Source of the DNA: Anatilimnocola floriformis
GTDB taxonomy: Bacteria; Planctomycetota; Planctomycetia; Pirellulales; Pirellulaceae
Direction of reading: 5' to 3'
NCBI RefSeq assembly: GCF_024256385.1
Contig: NZ_JAMLFW010000001.1
Location: 434,001-498,000, forward strand
Length of the DNA stretch: 64,000 nucleotides
The notes beneath the pieces were generated by a model, which saw only the letters and a program-made list of their open reading frames with translations, had not been told where the DNA came from and did not search any database. Shown one piece after another: positions 52,671 to 61,600 of the stretch. Positions within the stretch are counted from its first letter, which is position 1, and each line of letters begins with the position of its first letter. The translations under genes and the position numbers were made by a program.

Positions 52671-53262
52671 GCGTTCGAACGTTTTGGGTGAATAGTTCGC
52701 CTTCTCGTCAAAGTGCCGAAATCGAGGCCGAGCGGCTTACGTTTGTGGAAGGTAATGTGATTCGCGAGATTTGGGGATCGCGTCGTTGAGAAGACGGTCG
52801 CCGAATACGCCCGGCGCTGTTCGCCCAAATCGGAACTTCGCGGGGCTCGTTCCTTGGCGCGCGGTGATTTGACCTCTATTCATCTTTCGCAGAGCGAAAG
52901 ATGACAATGGGGCTGATCGTTGCTGGATAGTGCAGGCCACTCCACCCGAATTAGCGGGCAATAAGGTGCAATATTCCGGCCGCAATATATTGCTTGTTTT
53001 ATTTTTTAAGTCGTTTCTAGAAAACGGCTTGCGCTGCGAACGGCAGTTTTGATTGCCTGTTATATTCCGGGGGTATGGCAGAGGGGGTACTTCTGTGTGC
53101 TCGCACAGCTGCAGTGCCGAGTGATCCTGGCTGCCATGTTTGCGGAATGGCAGCCCCGCAACCCCGAACCTACCCTTGACGATCGGTGTCCGGCTGTTTA
53201 GCTTTAAATGTTTCCTCAGTCGGCACTTTGCGCGCCGACCTGCTCCGGAAAAAGAAATCAAA
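52671..53262. other. 592-base region upstream of tRNA-Thr
   Basis: No supported gene. It contains the hairpin repeat at 52881-52906, an AT-rich patch (52965-53010, unusual for this genome) with the palindrome GCAATATATTGC, and TATATT at 53061-53066 without a good -35. The tRNA promoter should be here but cannot be pointed to with confidence. Confidence 0.45.
52881..52906. repeat. Dispersed hairpin repeat, CTTTCGC family, copy 3
   Basis: CATCTTTCGC-AGA-GCGAAAGATG is a perfect 10-bp stem, followed by ACA. It shares the core CTTTCGCAGAGCGAAA with the copy at 4657-4672. Confidence 0.75.
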
Positions 53263-53336
53263 GCCAGCGTAGCTTCAATTGGCAGAGCACCGCATTCGTA
53301 ATGCGGGGGTTGCGGGTTCGACTCCCGCCGCTGGCC
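53263..53336 (+). tRNA. tRNA-Thr (anticodon CGT)
   Basis: Acceptor stem GCCAGCG/CGCTGGC (7 bp perfect), anticodon stem CCGCA/TGCGG with loop TTCGTAA (anticodon CGT, codon ACG), T arm GCGGG-TTCGACT-CCCGC, variable loop GGGTT. No CCA is encoded; the discriminator position is C. The D arm (GCTT...AGAGC) has one base more than the usual form. It lies 41 bases upstream of the TPR/alpha-CTD gene on the same strand. Confidence 0.93.
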
Positions 53337-53377
53337 CTTTCGTTTAGCAGTCAGTTTTGGTGTGAGGGCCCGGGCAG

Positions 53378-54703
53378 ATGTCGACAGTGGTCGCCGTAGA
53401 TTTTCGCGAGATTGTCCTTTCCAACAGCTCGTTTGGCCCGCGCGAAATCGCGCAGATTCAGCAAGCGATTGCTGAAGACTACTCGCAGTACAATGTCCTG
53501 CGCGATGCAGTCGCCGAACTCGAGAGCCGTGAAGAACGGACCCCCGCTTCGAAGGTTCGCCTTGGAGCCTGCTACTTCCTGCTCGGCCGTTATCGCTTGG
53601 CCGTCGAAACGCTGAGCAACGCCGATGGTGGCGCTGCCGCCTACTTCTATCTCGGCAAGAGCCAGTTCGCCCTCGGCAACTATGCCGACGCGATCAAGGC
53701 TTATGACAAAGCCAAGACCGCCGGTTACAACACCGACGACTGTGCGCTGGCTTCGGCTGAAGCCTATCGCTATCAAAAGAATCCGCAGAAGGCCCTCGAT
53801 ACACTCGACCATCTGTCGGGTGCTGTCGAACAGACCGCCGAATATCTGTATCAGCGTGGTGCGACGGTTTCGGCCATGTGCGGAAACCCGGTCGAAGTCT
53901 GCCGCTTGTTCGAACGAGCTGTCGAAGCCGACGGCCGTCACCCTGGTGCACTGTTCGGTCTGGCTGCCGAAAACGATCGCCGCGGCAACGACGAAACGGC
54001 CCTCGGTTTGTATCAGCGGGCTGTCTCGGTTTTCCCGCCGAGCATGGGCGCTCTGCTGAACCTCGGCATTCTGTATGAAGACCGGGCTCAGTACGATCGC
54101 GCTCAAATGTGCTACCAGCGCGTGCTCGACGCGTATCCCGATCATCAGCGGGCCCGGTTGTATTTGAAGGATGCTTCGGCTTCGGGCAACGTGATGCTCG
54201 ACGAAGAAGCCCAACGCCGCCAGGACCGTTTGGCCGCCATACTGAATGTGCCGGTCACCGATTTCGAACTGTCGGTCCGCAGCCGCAACTGCCTGCAAAA
54301 GATGGGCATCCGCACGCTGGGCGATCTCACTCGCACCTCGGAAGCGGAATTGCTCGCCAGCAAGAACTTCGGCGAAACCTCGCTCGTCGAGATTCGCGAC
54401 ATGCTGCACAGCAAGGGTCTCGAACTCGGCCAATTTGCCGCCGAGAAGGCCGCTCCCGAGCCGGCCATGGACACTTCGAACATGTCCCCCGACGAAGCCG
54501 CTCTGCTCGAACGGCCGATCTCGGAACTCAACCTGTCGGTGCGTGCCCGCAAGTGCATGGCCCGCCTTGGTCTGACCTTGATCGCCGAACTCGTCCGCAA
54601 GACGGCCGACGATCTGCTGGAATGCAAGAACTTCGGCGTGACCAGCTTGAACGAAGTCCGTGAAAAGCTGACGGCGATGAACCTCAAGCTCCGCGGAGAC
54701 TAG
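53378..54703 (+). CDS. TPR protein with two tandem RNA polymerase alpha C-terminal domains
   Basis: 441 residues, no signal peptide. TPR-type helices fill about 55-265 (YFYLGKSQFALGNYADAIKAYDKA, GALLNLGILYEDRAQYDRAQMCYQRVLDAYP). Then come two alpha-CTD folds: 288-350 (FELSVRSRNCLQKMGIRTLGDL...KNFGETSLVEIRDML) and 378-440 (LNLSVRARKCMARLGLTLIAEL...KNFGVTSLNEVREKL). The arginine equal to E. coli RpoA R265 is kept in both (R301, R389), as are C269 and S299 equivalents; N268 is kept only in the first and K298 in neither. It may bind promoter DNA or activators as RpoA does. It lies between tRNA-Thr and a strong terminator, next to an RpoB/RpoC-like gene. Confidence 0.9.
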   Translation: MSTVVAVDFREIVLSNSSFGPREIAQIQQAIAEDYSQYNVLRDAVAELESREERTPASKVRLGACYFLLGRYRLAVETLSNADGGAAAYFYLGKSQFALGNYADAIKAYDKAKTAGYNTDDCALASAEAYRYQKNPQKALDTLDHLSGAVEQTAEYLYQRGATVSAMCGNPVEVCRLFERAVEADGRHPGALFGLAAENDRRGNDETALGLYQRAVSVFPPSMGALLNLGILYEDRAQYDRAQMCYQRVLDAYPDHQRARLYLKDASASGNVMLDEEAQRRQDRLAAILNVPVTDFELSVRSRNCLQKMGIRTLGDLTRTSEAELLASKNFGETSLVEIRDMLHSKGLELGQFAAEKAAPEPAMDTSNMSPDEAALLERPISELNLSVRARKCMARLGLTLIAELVRKTADDLLECKNFGVTSLNEVREKLTAMNLKLRGD

Positions 54704-54735
54704 TCCTTTTTCGCCCGCGATTTAGTTAAAACACG

Positions 54736-54768
54736 GAGGACGGATCATTCGATCCGTCCTCTTTTTTT
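54736..54768 (+). terminator. Rho-independent terminator after the TPR/alpha-CTD gene
   Basis: GAGGACGGATC-ATTC-GATCCGTCCTC, a perfect 11-bp stem, followed by seven T. It starts 33 bases after the stop codon and ends 21 bases before the next start, so the two genes probably have separate transcripts. Confidence 0.9.
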
Positions 54769-54788
54769 GCTAGCCGCGGATTCCTGCC

Positions 54789-57539
54789 ATGCAACCTGCG
54801 ACGCTCTTGCCGAACGAACAGTCTGCTTGTTCGTTGCTCGTGTGTTCCGACGATCGGCCCCTCGCTCGCGGCGTGAGTGTGCGGCGCGGTTTGCTCGCTG
54901 AAGGTCGGCTGACGTCGGTGCACATCGGCCGCATCCAGCAGGAGCTGCGCGAGGTGCCCAAAGGCTTGCTGCGGCTAGCGCCCGACAATCCATTTCTCAC
55001 TGCCGAGCAGATCGGCAAACTCGATCCGCGCGGCATCGTGCTGGCAGAGACGCGGCTGGGGCCCGACGATGTGCTGATCAGCGTAGTGAGAGTGCATCAC
55101 GACACGCAGGCCGTGCCAGGGCTGCAGGCCGTGGCCGATGAATCGGTTCGCACACCGGCGAGTTGGAGCGGCGCTGTCGTCGCCAGTGTCGAGCACCGCA
55201 CACGCAAGCAGCTCGGCCGCGGCGCTCCGCCCGGAGTGCTGGAGCTTGTCGAAGTGCAGTTGCGACTCGAGCAGCCCCTTGCCGGTGGCGACCGGCTGTT
55301 TGTGCGTGACGCGAATGCGGGCGAGCAGCTGCTCGGAATCGTCGCTGAGTTTCTTCCTGACGAGCAGATGCCCCGCGACGGTGAGCGAGTCGCCGACCTG
55401 GTGATTTCGTCGCAGCAGATGCCACACCTTGGACCGGGCATCCAGGAGTTGAATGTCGGCAAGGACAACGACGTCGCGGCGTTTCAGACATTCGCTTCGG
55501 CAGGTTCTGAACGTTCGTTGATTTCCCGGCAACCGTTTGCCGATCGGGAGGCTGACGGAATCAAAACTCCTCATCCGCGGCAGCCGGCGGTGCTCACGGT
55601 TGGTCACATTGGCTGGTTGCGCGAGCGCGGCTTGAATGCTCTCGCCGCGGAATTTGTTGCCACGAAGTCCGACGATCTCAACGTTCAGCTTGCGCAGCGC
55701 AAGCCGAATTTCGAACTAGCCGCGCTCCCCGCACCGTCGACGCCGGCATCTCTCTATGTGCTGGCCAGTGAGCTGTGGGCGCTGGGGTTCGTCCCCGAGT
55801 TTTCGAGCGGAGAGCCTACGTCGCTGACGATACGCCCCGCGTCGCGCGCGGAACTGCTGGCCCGTTCGTCGGGCGAAATCAACAAGCCAGAGACGATCCA
55901 TTATCGGAGCCTAAAGCCCGAGCGCCATGGCATTATGTGCCCGCTGGTTTACGGCGAAGATTGGGAGCTTCATCGCTTTGCTCATTTCGAGCTGGGCTGC
56001 GGCGTGATTCCGTATTGGTGGCGCATCGGCAAGCCGTCGCTGCTGGAAGAACTGCTGCAGATCAAAGCCCGGCAACTCGAAAAGCTTGTCGATTACCAAC
56101 TCCACATTCGGAAAACGGCCGACGGGTATGAATGGCGAGAGTTCAAGGACCAGGAATCGATCAGCGAGGATTGGTTGACGGGTGCGCCAGCCGTTGTCGA
56201 ATTGCTGAGCGCGATTCCACCCGAGCGTTTGCCCGCCGGTTTGCGCGGCCAGCCGCAAAACATCGTGCAGGATGTAGTTCTGCTGCCGCCAGTTTGGACC
56301 AGGCCGCTGGTGCAACTCGACGATGGGAACTTTGCGACCTCGGATCTGAACGACCATTACCGCCGCATCGTCAATCGCGCAAATCGGTTACGCAAGCTCG
56401 TCGACCTCAAAGCGCCACCAGTCATCATTCGCAACGAACGGCGAGAATTGCAGGAAGGAATCGACGCGCTGCAGGCCAATCAGATGTTGCCGCGCAGAAG
56501 GGCGATCATGGGAGACGGCAACCGGCCGTTGGTCGACGTCGCCACCATGTGCGTTGGCAGTCTGCTGATGGACTCGAAGAAAGTCGATTGGAGCGGCCAG
56601 GCTCGCGGCGTGATTGATTCGTCGCTGAGTGATGAATCGGTCGAGGTCCCTCAATCGATTTTCACAGCGCTCGGCTTGCGAGCTGATGAGCCGGTACTGC
56701 TGACCACTGCAGCCGGGCCTGCCTTCTATGCTGCGCGACCCCACGCCGGTGAAGGGCACGTCATTCGCTTGTCGCCGCTGGCTTGGGAGAGACTCGCCGC
56801 TCGCGCGACGGATGATGGGCTGATCCAAGTTCATCGCCCCTTGAGGGCAGCGGCGCGCCAGGAAGCATCGCAGCTAAATCTCGCCGAACCCAAGAAGACC
56901 TTCGCCATCGATCCGTTGTTCCAAGTTGCGGATGCCGCCGCCGGTCTGGCTGAACTCGCACGCGCCGCGATCCAGCAACGAACCATCGCTTTCGATAGTG
57001 CTGCGGGAGTGCTGCTGGCCGGCGTTGGGCCAGTCGAATTCTTGGTGGAATCGCTAGCCGGGCCGCCGCCGAAACCGCCGACGCAGGCAGTTCCCATTCC
57101 GCCACCGCGGGACGTGCGCGAAGTGACTCCTGAAGCGATCGATCAGGCGATTCAATCGCTCCGGCGACCGGTCTGGTTGATCAAAACTACGGAGACGAAC
57201 GAAAATCTACCTCCGCAGGCCGGCGCATTGGTGGGCGACCCTGTTTGCCGCCCGACATGCCTTGGCCTACGAATGGTGACGAGCCGTTGCAGTTCCTGGC
57301 GCAATTGCCGCTCGATTGCCTCGGGAGCTTTCCGCCTGGTTCGCTTCTCACCCTCTTTCGCACCGATCGGTTGGCCTCCGAAGGGCGCGACAACGGCAGC
57401 CATTGTGTATTCATCTTGCGGGGCGACAACCTTGCCGAGCGCGAACCTCCTGCGCCCGATATGGACTTTGCACAGTCGGCAATCGTGCTCGAAGAAAGTA
57501 GCGAGATTCCCGATTGGCCAATTGTGGTCGAGGCTTTGA
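54789..57539 (+). CDS. Degenerate RpoB-RpoC fusion protein (RNA polymerase mimic), frameshifted near its end
   Basis: About 820 meaningful residues. Residues 30-330 follow the C-terminal part of RpoB: 'AEGRLTSVHI', 'LDPRGIVLAETRLGPDDVLI', 'DESVRTPASWSGAVV', 'VEVQLRLEQPLAGGDRL', 'LPDEQMPRDGERVADLVI', 'ATKSDDLNVQ'. Residues 345-700 follow the N-terminal part of RpoC: 'GEINKPETIHYRSLKPERHG', 'NFATSDLNDHYRRIVNRANR', 'APPVIIRNERRELQEGIDAL', 'GDGNRPL', 'KVDWSGQARGVI', 'EPVLLTTAAGPA'. The NADFDGD site aligns with ARATDDG (671-677), losing two of three aspartates; the RpoB GDKMAGRHGNKG reads GDRLFVRDANAG; the zinc cysteines are gone. After about residue 819 (57243) the frame becomes senseless and continues in 57245-57787. 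Confidence 0.85.
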   Translation: MQPATLLPNEQSACSLLVCSDDRPLARGVSVRRGLLAEGRLTSVHIGRIQQELREVPKGLLRLAPDNPFLTAEQIGKLDPRGIVLAETRLGPDDVLISVVRVHHDTQAVPGLQAVADESVRTPASWSGAVVASVEHRTRKQLGRGAPPGVLELVEVQLRLEQPLAGGDRLFVRDANAGEQLLGIVAEFLPDEQMPRDGERVADLVISSQQMPHLGPGIQELNVGKDNDVAAFQTFASAGSERSLISRQPFADREADGIKTPHPRQPAVLTVGHIGWLRERGLNALAAEFVATKSDDLNVQLAQRKPNFELAALPAPSTPASLYVLASELWALGFVPEFSSGEPTSLTIRPASRAELLARSSGEINKPETIHYRSLKPERHGIMCPLVYGEDWELHRFAHFELGCGVIPYWWRIGKPSLLEELLQIKARQLEKLVDYQLHIRKTADGYEWREFKDQESISEDWLTGAPAVVELLSAIPPERLPAGLRGQPQNIVQDVVLLPPVWTRPLVQLDDGNFATSDLNDHYRRIVNRANRLRKLVDLKAPPVIIRNERRELQEGIDALQANQMLPRRRAIMGDGNRPLVDVATMCVGSLLMDSKKVDWSGQARGVIDSSLSDESVEVPQSIFTALGLRADEPVLLTTAAGPAFYAARPHAGEGHVIRLSPLAWERLAARATDDGLIQVHRPLRAAARQEASQLNLAEPKKTFAIDPLFQVADAAAGLAELARAAIQQRTIAFDSAAGVLLAGVGPVEFLVESLAGPPPKPPTQAVPIPPPRDVREVTPEAIDQAIQSLRRPVWLIKTTETNENLPPQAGALVGDPVCRPTCLGLRMVTSRCSSWRNCRSIASGAFRLVRFSPSFAPIGWPPKGATTAAIVYSSCGATTLPSANLLRPIWTLHSRQSCSKKVARFPIGQLWSRL

Positions 57540-57787
57540 AATACGAATTCGAGAAGACCGACGTCAAGCCATTCCAAAAATTCCGACGCGAAGAATTCCC
57601 CAAGTACGCTACGGCGCCCAACGTGAGCCGACTCGGCGGCTGGCCCGGCTGGACTCAGTCTCCCGAAGCCGAAGACCCGTTGATCGCGCAGATTTCCTTC
57701 AGCGATTATCCGCCTGGCGATGGCGGTTGTTTATATGTTTGCCAGAATGGAACGGGCGGGCTCGATATGTATTTGCAATACGATTAA
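57245..57787 (+). CDS. DUF1963 domain, probably the frameshifted 3' part of the RpoB/RpoC-like gene
   Basis: 180 codons reading 'PPDMPWPTNGDEPLQFLAQLPLDCLGSFPPGSLLTLF', 'RLGGWPGWTQSP', 'LIAQISFSDYPPGDGGCLYVCQNG' (as separate landmarks), the pattern of DUF1963 (YwqG-like). There is no ATG or ribosome-binding site at its beginning; TTG at 57245 would be a poor start. The upstream frame reads RRPVWLIKTTETNENLPPQA-GALVGDP up to 57243, which looks like the first strand of the same domain. Restoring one T in the TTT at 57244-57246 would join them as GDPVLPPDMPWP. Role of the domain is unknown. Confidence 0.7.
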   Translation: MPPDMPWPTNGDEPLQFLAQLPLDCLGSFPPGSLLTLFRTDRLASEGRDNGSHCVFILRGDNLAEREPPAPDMDFAQSAIVLEESSEIPDWPIVVEALKYEFEKTDVKPFQKFRREEFPKYATAPNVSRLGGWPGWTQSPEAEDPLIAQISFSDYPPGDGGCLYVCQNGTGGLDMYLQYD

Positions 57788-58088
57788 TAGCCGTTTCGCC
57801 CTATCTTCAGACTGCTCGTGCTAGCGGTACTTATCGACAGGTTTTCCTAGCCTGTTTGGCAACGGCTGAAATTTGTAACTCGCTCGCTAGTGCCGCGTTT
57901 TCTGCAATCGATTGCAGCTGCCTTGCGCGAAGATGCGCAATCTACGCAAAGGGTAATGACAAGCCGGCAAAATTTACCTATGCTGCCCCCGCAATTTATT
58001 CTTCCTGAACAAACGCCAGTCGTCATGTGATCATTCAGTGTGGTCTTTCGGGCATGGATTTGTTCATCGCTAAACAAGGAATGCAACA
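57788..58088. other. Intergenic region before the thioredoxin-like gene
   Basis: 301 bases with no supported gene. The ribosome-binding site of the next gene (AAGGA, 58076-58080) lies at its end. No promoter of good quality and no hairpin with a T-run was seen. Confidence 0.4.
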
Positions 58089-58550
58089 ATGAGTGGGCTA
58101 GCGATGGGTTTGGTTCTGCAGGCGGCACTTCTGGTCGGCGGGGCTGACAGCTACGAAGTCGCCATGAAGAAGGCTCAGGAAAACGGCCAGCCGCTGGTGG
58201 TGCTCGTCGGCGCCGATTGGTGCCCTGGCTGCGTGACGATGAAGAACAGCACGATGCCGGCCATGGCGAAGGCTGGTCAGCTGAAGAACGCTCAGTACGT
58301 CACTGTTAATTACGATCAAAACCCCGCTCTCGCCCGCCAGCTGATGCGCGGCAACTCGATTCCTCAGCTGATCGTCTTCAGCAAGAATGAGAAGGGCTGG
58401 CACCGCGAACAGATCACCGGCGCGACCAGCTCCGGTGCTGTGGCTGGTCTCATCAAGAAGGCCGCGGAAGTGGCCGTCGCCGAACCGGCTGCGAAGGCCG
58501 AAACCAAGGTTGCCGCCGATGCCTCGCTCGATAAGAGCTCGGGCAACTAA
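58089..58550 (+). CDS. Exported thioredoxin-like protein
   Basis: 153 residues. A short hydrophobic leader (MSGLAMGLVLQAALLVGGAD) precedes a thioredoxin fold with the redox motif WCPGC (44-48) and the cis-proline segment 'NSIPQLIVF'. The motif CPGC is between thioredoxin (CGPC) and DsbA (CPHC) types. The C-terminal 30 residues are Ala/Lys-rich. It is likely a periplasmic thiol-disulfide protein; partner proteins cannot be named, although the heme-binding protein next door (minus strand) would need reduced cysteines. Confidence 0.85.
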   Translation: MSGLAMGLVLQAALLVGGADSYEVAMKKAQENGQPLVVLVGADWCPGCVTMKNSTMPAMAKAGQLKNAQYVTVNYDQNPALARQLMRGNSIPQLIVFSKNEKGWHREQITGATSSGAVAGLIKKAAEVAVAEPAAKAETKVAADASLDKSSGN

Positions 58551-58621
58551 CCGCCCGGGAACAGCTGCTCGTGTCGCTGGTCGCAAAGTGCGATCAGCGC
58601 TCAGCCAAAGCCGTGACGATC

Positions 58622-61600
58622 TCACTTGAGCGTCGATAAATATTCCACCACGTCGCGAATCTCACGCAGCGTCAGCACCTTATCCATCGGCGGCATGGCC
58701 GAAGTCGGCTGTGAGCGCTCCTCAACATCGGCCGCCTTGAGCTTCAGCGTGGATCCTTGCGGCGTCAGAAGTTCGATCACGCCATCCTTCTCAAATTTGA
58801 TCTGCCCAGCGACACTCGTGCCGTCATTCATCTGAAGGGTCACGCTGCCATAGCCCGGCGCGATCTGCAAATTCGGCAAGATCAGCGAAGCGAGCAAGTG
58901 TGGCCGTTCGGCTGTGGCTGACAGACGCGTGAGATTCGGCCCGGCATCGCCGCCCGTTTCGCCGACGCGATGACAGCGGCTGCACTGGGCCTGACGATGG
59001 CCGGTGAATACCAGTCGGCCACGTTCGGCGTCGCCACCCGCCAGCGCGATGCGGAATGGTGAGAGGGCATCCCCTTCGGCCAGCCTCTTTTCGAATGGTT
59101 CGAGCAATTGCTTGAACTCTGCCGAGTCGCGCGAGCGGGCCGCTTCGAGCACGTCGAGTTGCAGTTCGGCCGGCACGGTGCCACGTGCGAGTCGGCCGGT
59201 CCATTGCAGCAGCAGATCATCGGCGGCGGCATTCTTCACCTGCGCGAGCGAAGCCAGCGCTTGCTGCTTGTCGCCCAGCGTCGGAGAGTTGCTTAAGACT
59301 TGCGTGATCGCCTCGGTCGCTTGCTCAGGGTAATGTGCCGCGAGCAGACGAATGGCAGCCGTTCGCAGCAGCGGGTTTTTATCTCCGAAAGCGGCGGTCA
59401 GCAGTTCGCGGGTCTGCGCGTTCTTGCGGGCCGCGAGGAGTTCGAGGGCGGCGATACGCAGCGGCGGTTCGCGCGAATCGCGAGCCCAGGCGAGAAACGT
59501 TTCGTCGTCGACTTTCACTTCCAGCTTGGCGATGACATTGGTTGCGAGCACCTGCAGCTCGGCATTGCTGCTCGCCAGAATCGTCACCAGCGGCAAGCTT
59601 GTCTCTGCTCGGGCCTCGGTCGGATTGCGGGGAGCCAGAGGTCGCCAACTGCCCGTCACGCGATCGCGTTGCGAAGGTGTTGTCCAGTCAGAAAGGGCCA
59701 GCAGCGCTTCGCGCCGAACGGCGAGTGAGAATTTTTCATGCGCCGCGATCCTGGCAACGGCTGCGGCGTTGCTGGATCCACCAGCGCGGAAGTGTGCGTG
59801 AATGACGCGCCGCAGGAGTGCCTCGGGAATTTCTTCCTTGCTCGACAGCAGTGGTTCGGTGAGCGCCGCCAACGGCCGCAATGCGGCTTCGTTCATTGGC
59901 AAGTCATTCACAGCGCGGGCCGCCTCGGTGACAACTTGCAAATCGCTGTCAGCGAGAAACCTCGCAACGTCGACGTCGTTCCATCGTCGCAACACGAGCA
60001 CGGCTGCCAGACGCACTGCGGCATCTTTGTCTTGCTCGAGCGCGAGGATCGCTTTCTTGTCGGCCGCTTCGCCGAGGGCGTAGACGCAGGCATGACGCAG
60101 GAATTTGTCATTCGTTTTGCGGAGAAGTGCGACGAGCTGCGGTTGCGCATCAGCTTTGATCCTGCCGAGGGCGATGATCGCATGCAGTAGCGTGCGAGGA
60201 TTTTCGAGCGCAGCAGATTCGCGCTCGACGAGTTGCAAGAGTTCTTTCCCTGCGGCTTTGTGCTTCACATCGCCGAGCGTCCGCGCCGCCTGGGTGCGAA
60301 CTTCCGGATGATCGTCGCTTAGCAATTTCATCACCGGCACGAGCGCCGAAGAATCCTTGCGGCCGATCATTCCCAGGGCCCAAATCGCATGCAGTCGCGC
60401 GAGGAGCGAATCGTGCTTCGCGGCAATCACGGGAAGCTCGGGAGTCAGACTCAGTTCTCGATTGGCGAGTTCAAACTGAGCTCGCTGCCGAACTCGCATG
60501 TCGACGTGGGCGAGCAATTTTAGAAGTTCATCGCTGCTCCGTTGCTGGAAACCGGCAGCGAATAGGTCTTTGACTGCCTTCACTTCGGCAGAGGCGACCC
60601 GTTCGGGATCGAAGGCAGTGTAAACGCGCCCGCCGCGGGTTTTGCCGCTCCAATCGAGTCCCACGAAGTCCGACAGATAAAGCTTGCCGTCGTAGCCGAA
60701 GTCGCAATCGGTGATCGACAGTGGCTTGAGGAAGTCTTCGTACTTCTCGATTTCGAACGCGGCTCCTTTCGGTTTCAACTTGATCGATTCGATGCCGCCA
60801 TTGCCGGTGTAGTTGCAATGAAAGAACCGGCCGCGCAGGTTATTGCCGGGGGTACCCGGGTCATCGCTCCAGCCCACCGCGCCGCAATAAGCAAAGCCGC
60901 TCGGCCCTGCGCCGAGCTTGCCGATGGGCGGCAAGACCCAGGCCGGCTTGATCTTTTCCGTTTGTGGATCGCCGTCGAGATGCCAGATTCGTTCGGCGTG
61001 CCACGGGCCGGTTTCGTACGGCTGAGGCATGGTTTGATACGCCATGTTCCAACCACTGTCGGCTCCTTCGAGCACATACACTAGGCGAGCGTGGTCACCC
61101 TTGTCGCAGTTGTTGTCGTCGGCAAACAAGTTGCCGAACTCATCGAAGGCCAGCTCTTGCGGATTGCGCAAGCCGATGTGCACAACTTCCAACTCACTGC
61201 CGTCGGCGTTGCAACGAAAAACGGCACCTCGCCGCGGCTGAGCCAGTGTCGTGCCTTCCTTTGTCTGCACATGAAAACCGCGATCGCCGACGCTGAAATA
61301 CAACTTGCCATCCGGCCCCCACACGAGGCCGTGCAAGTCGTGTCCGAGAAACGCCGCGTTCACGCCAAAGCCATGCAACAGCCCTTCGCGCTTCTCGGCG
61401 ACGCCATCGCCATCTTCATCGCGGAGCTTCCAGAGTTTGGGAATGCAGGTGAGATAAATGTCGCCGTCGCGGGCGATCACGCCAGCCGCGAGACCATCGA
61501 GCGGGCCGTTAAAACCCGTCGCAAAAACTGTCGAAACATCAGCCCGACCGTCGCCGTCGCGATCTTCGAGGCGCCGTACCTGGTCGGTATAACGGCTGAA

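Noticed and set aside
57236-57250. Programmed ribosomal frameshift between the RpoC-like and DUF1963 parts
   Set aside because: No slippery heptamer and no clear downstream stem were found; a lost T in a T-run explains the shift more simply.
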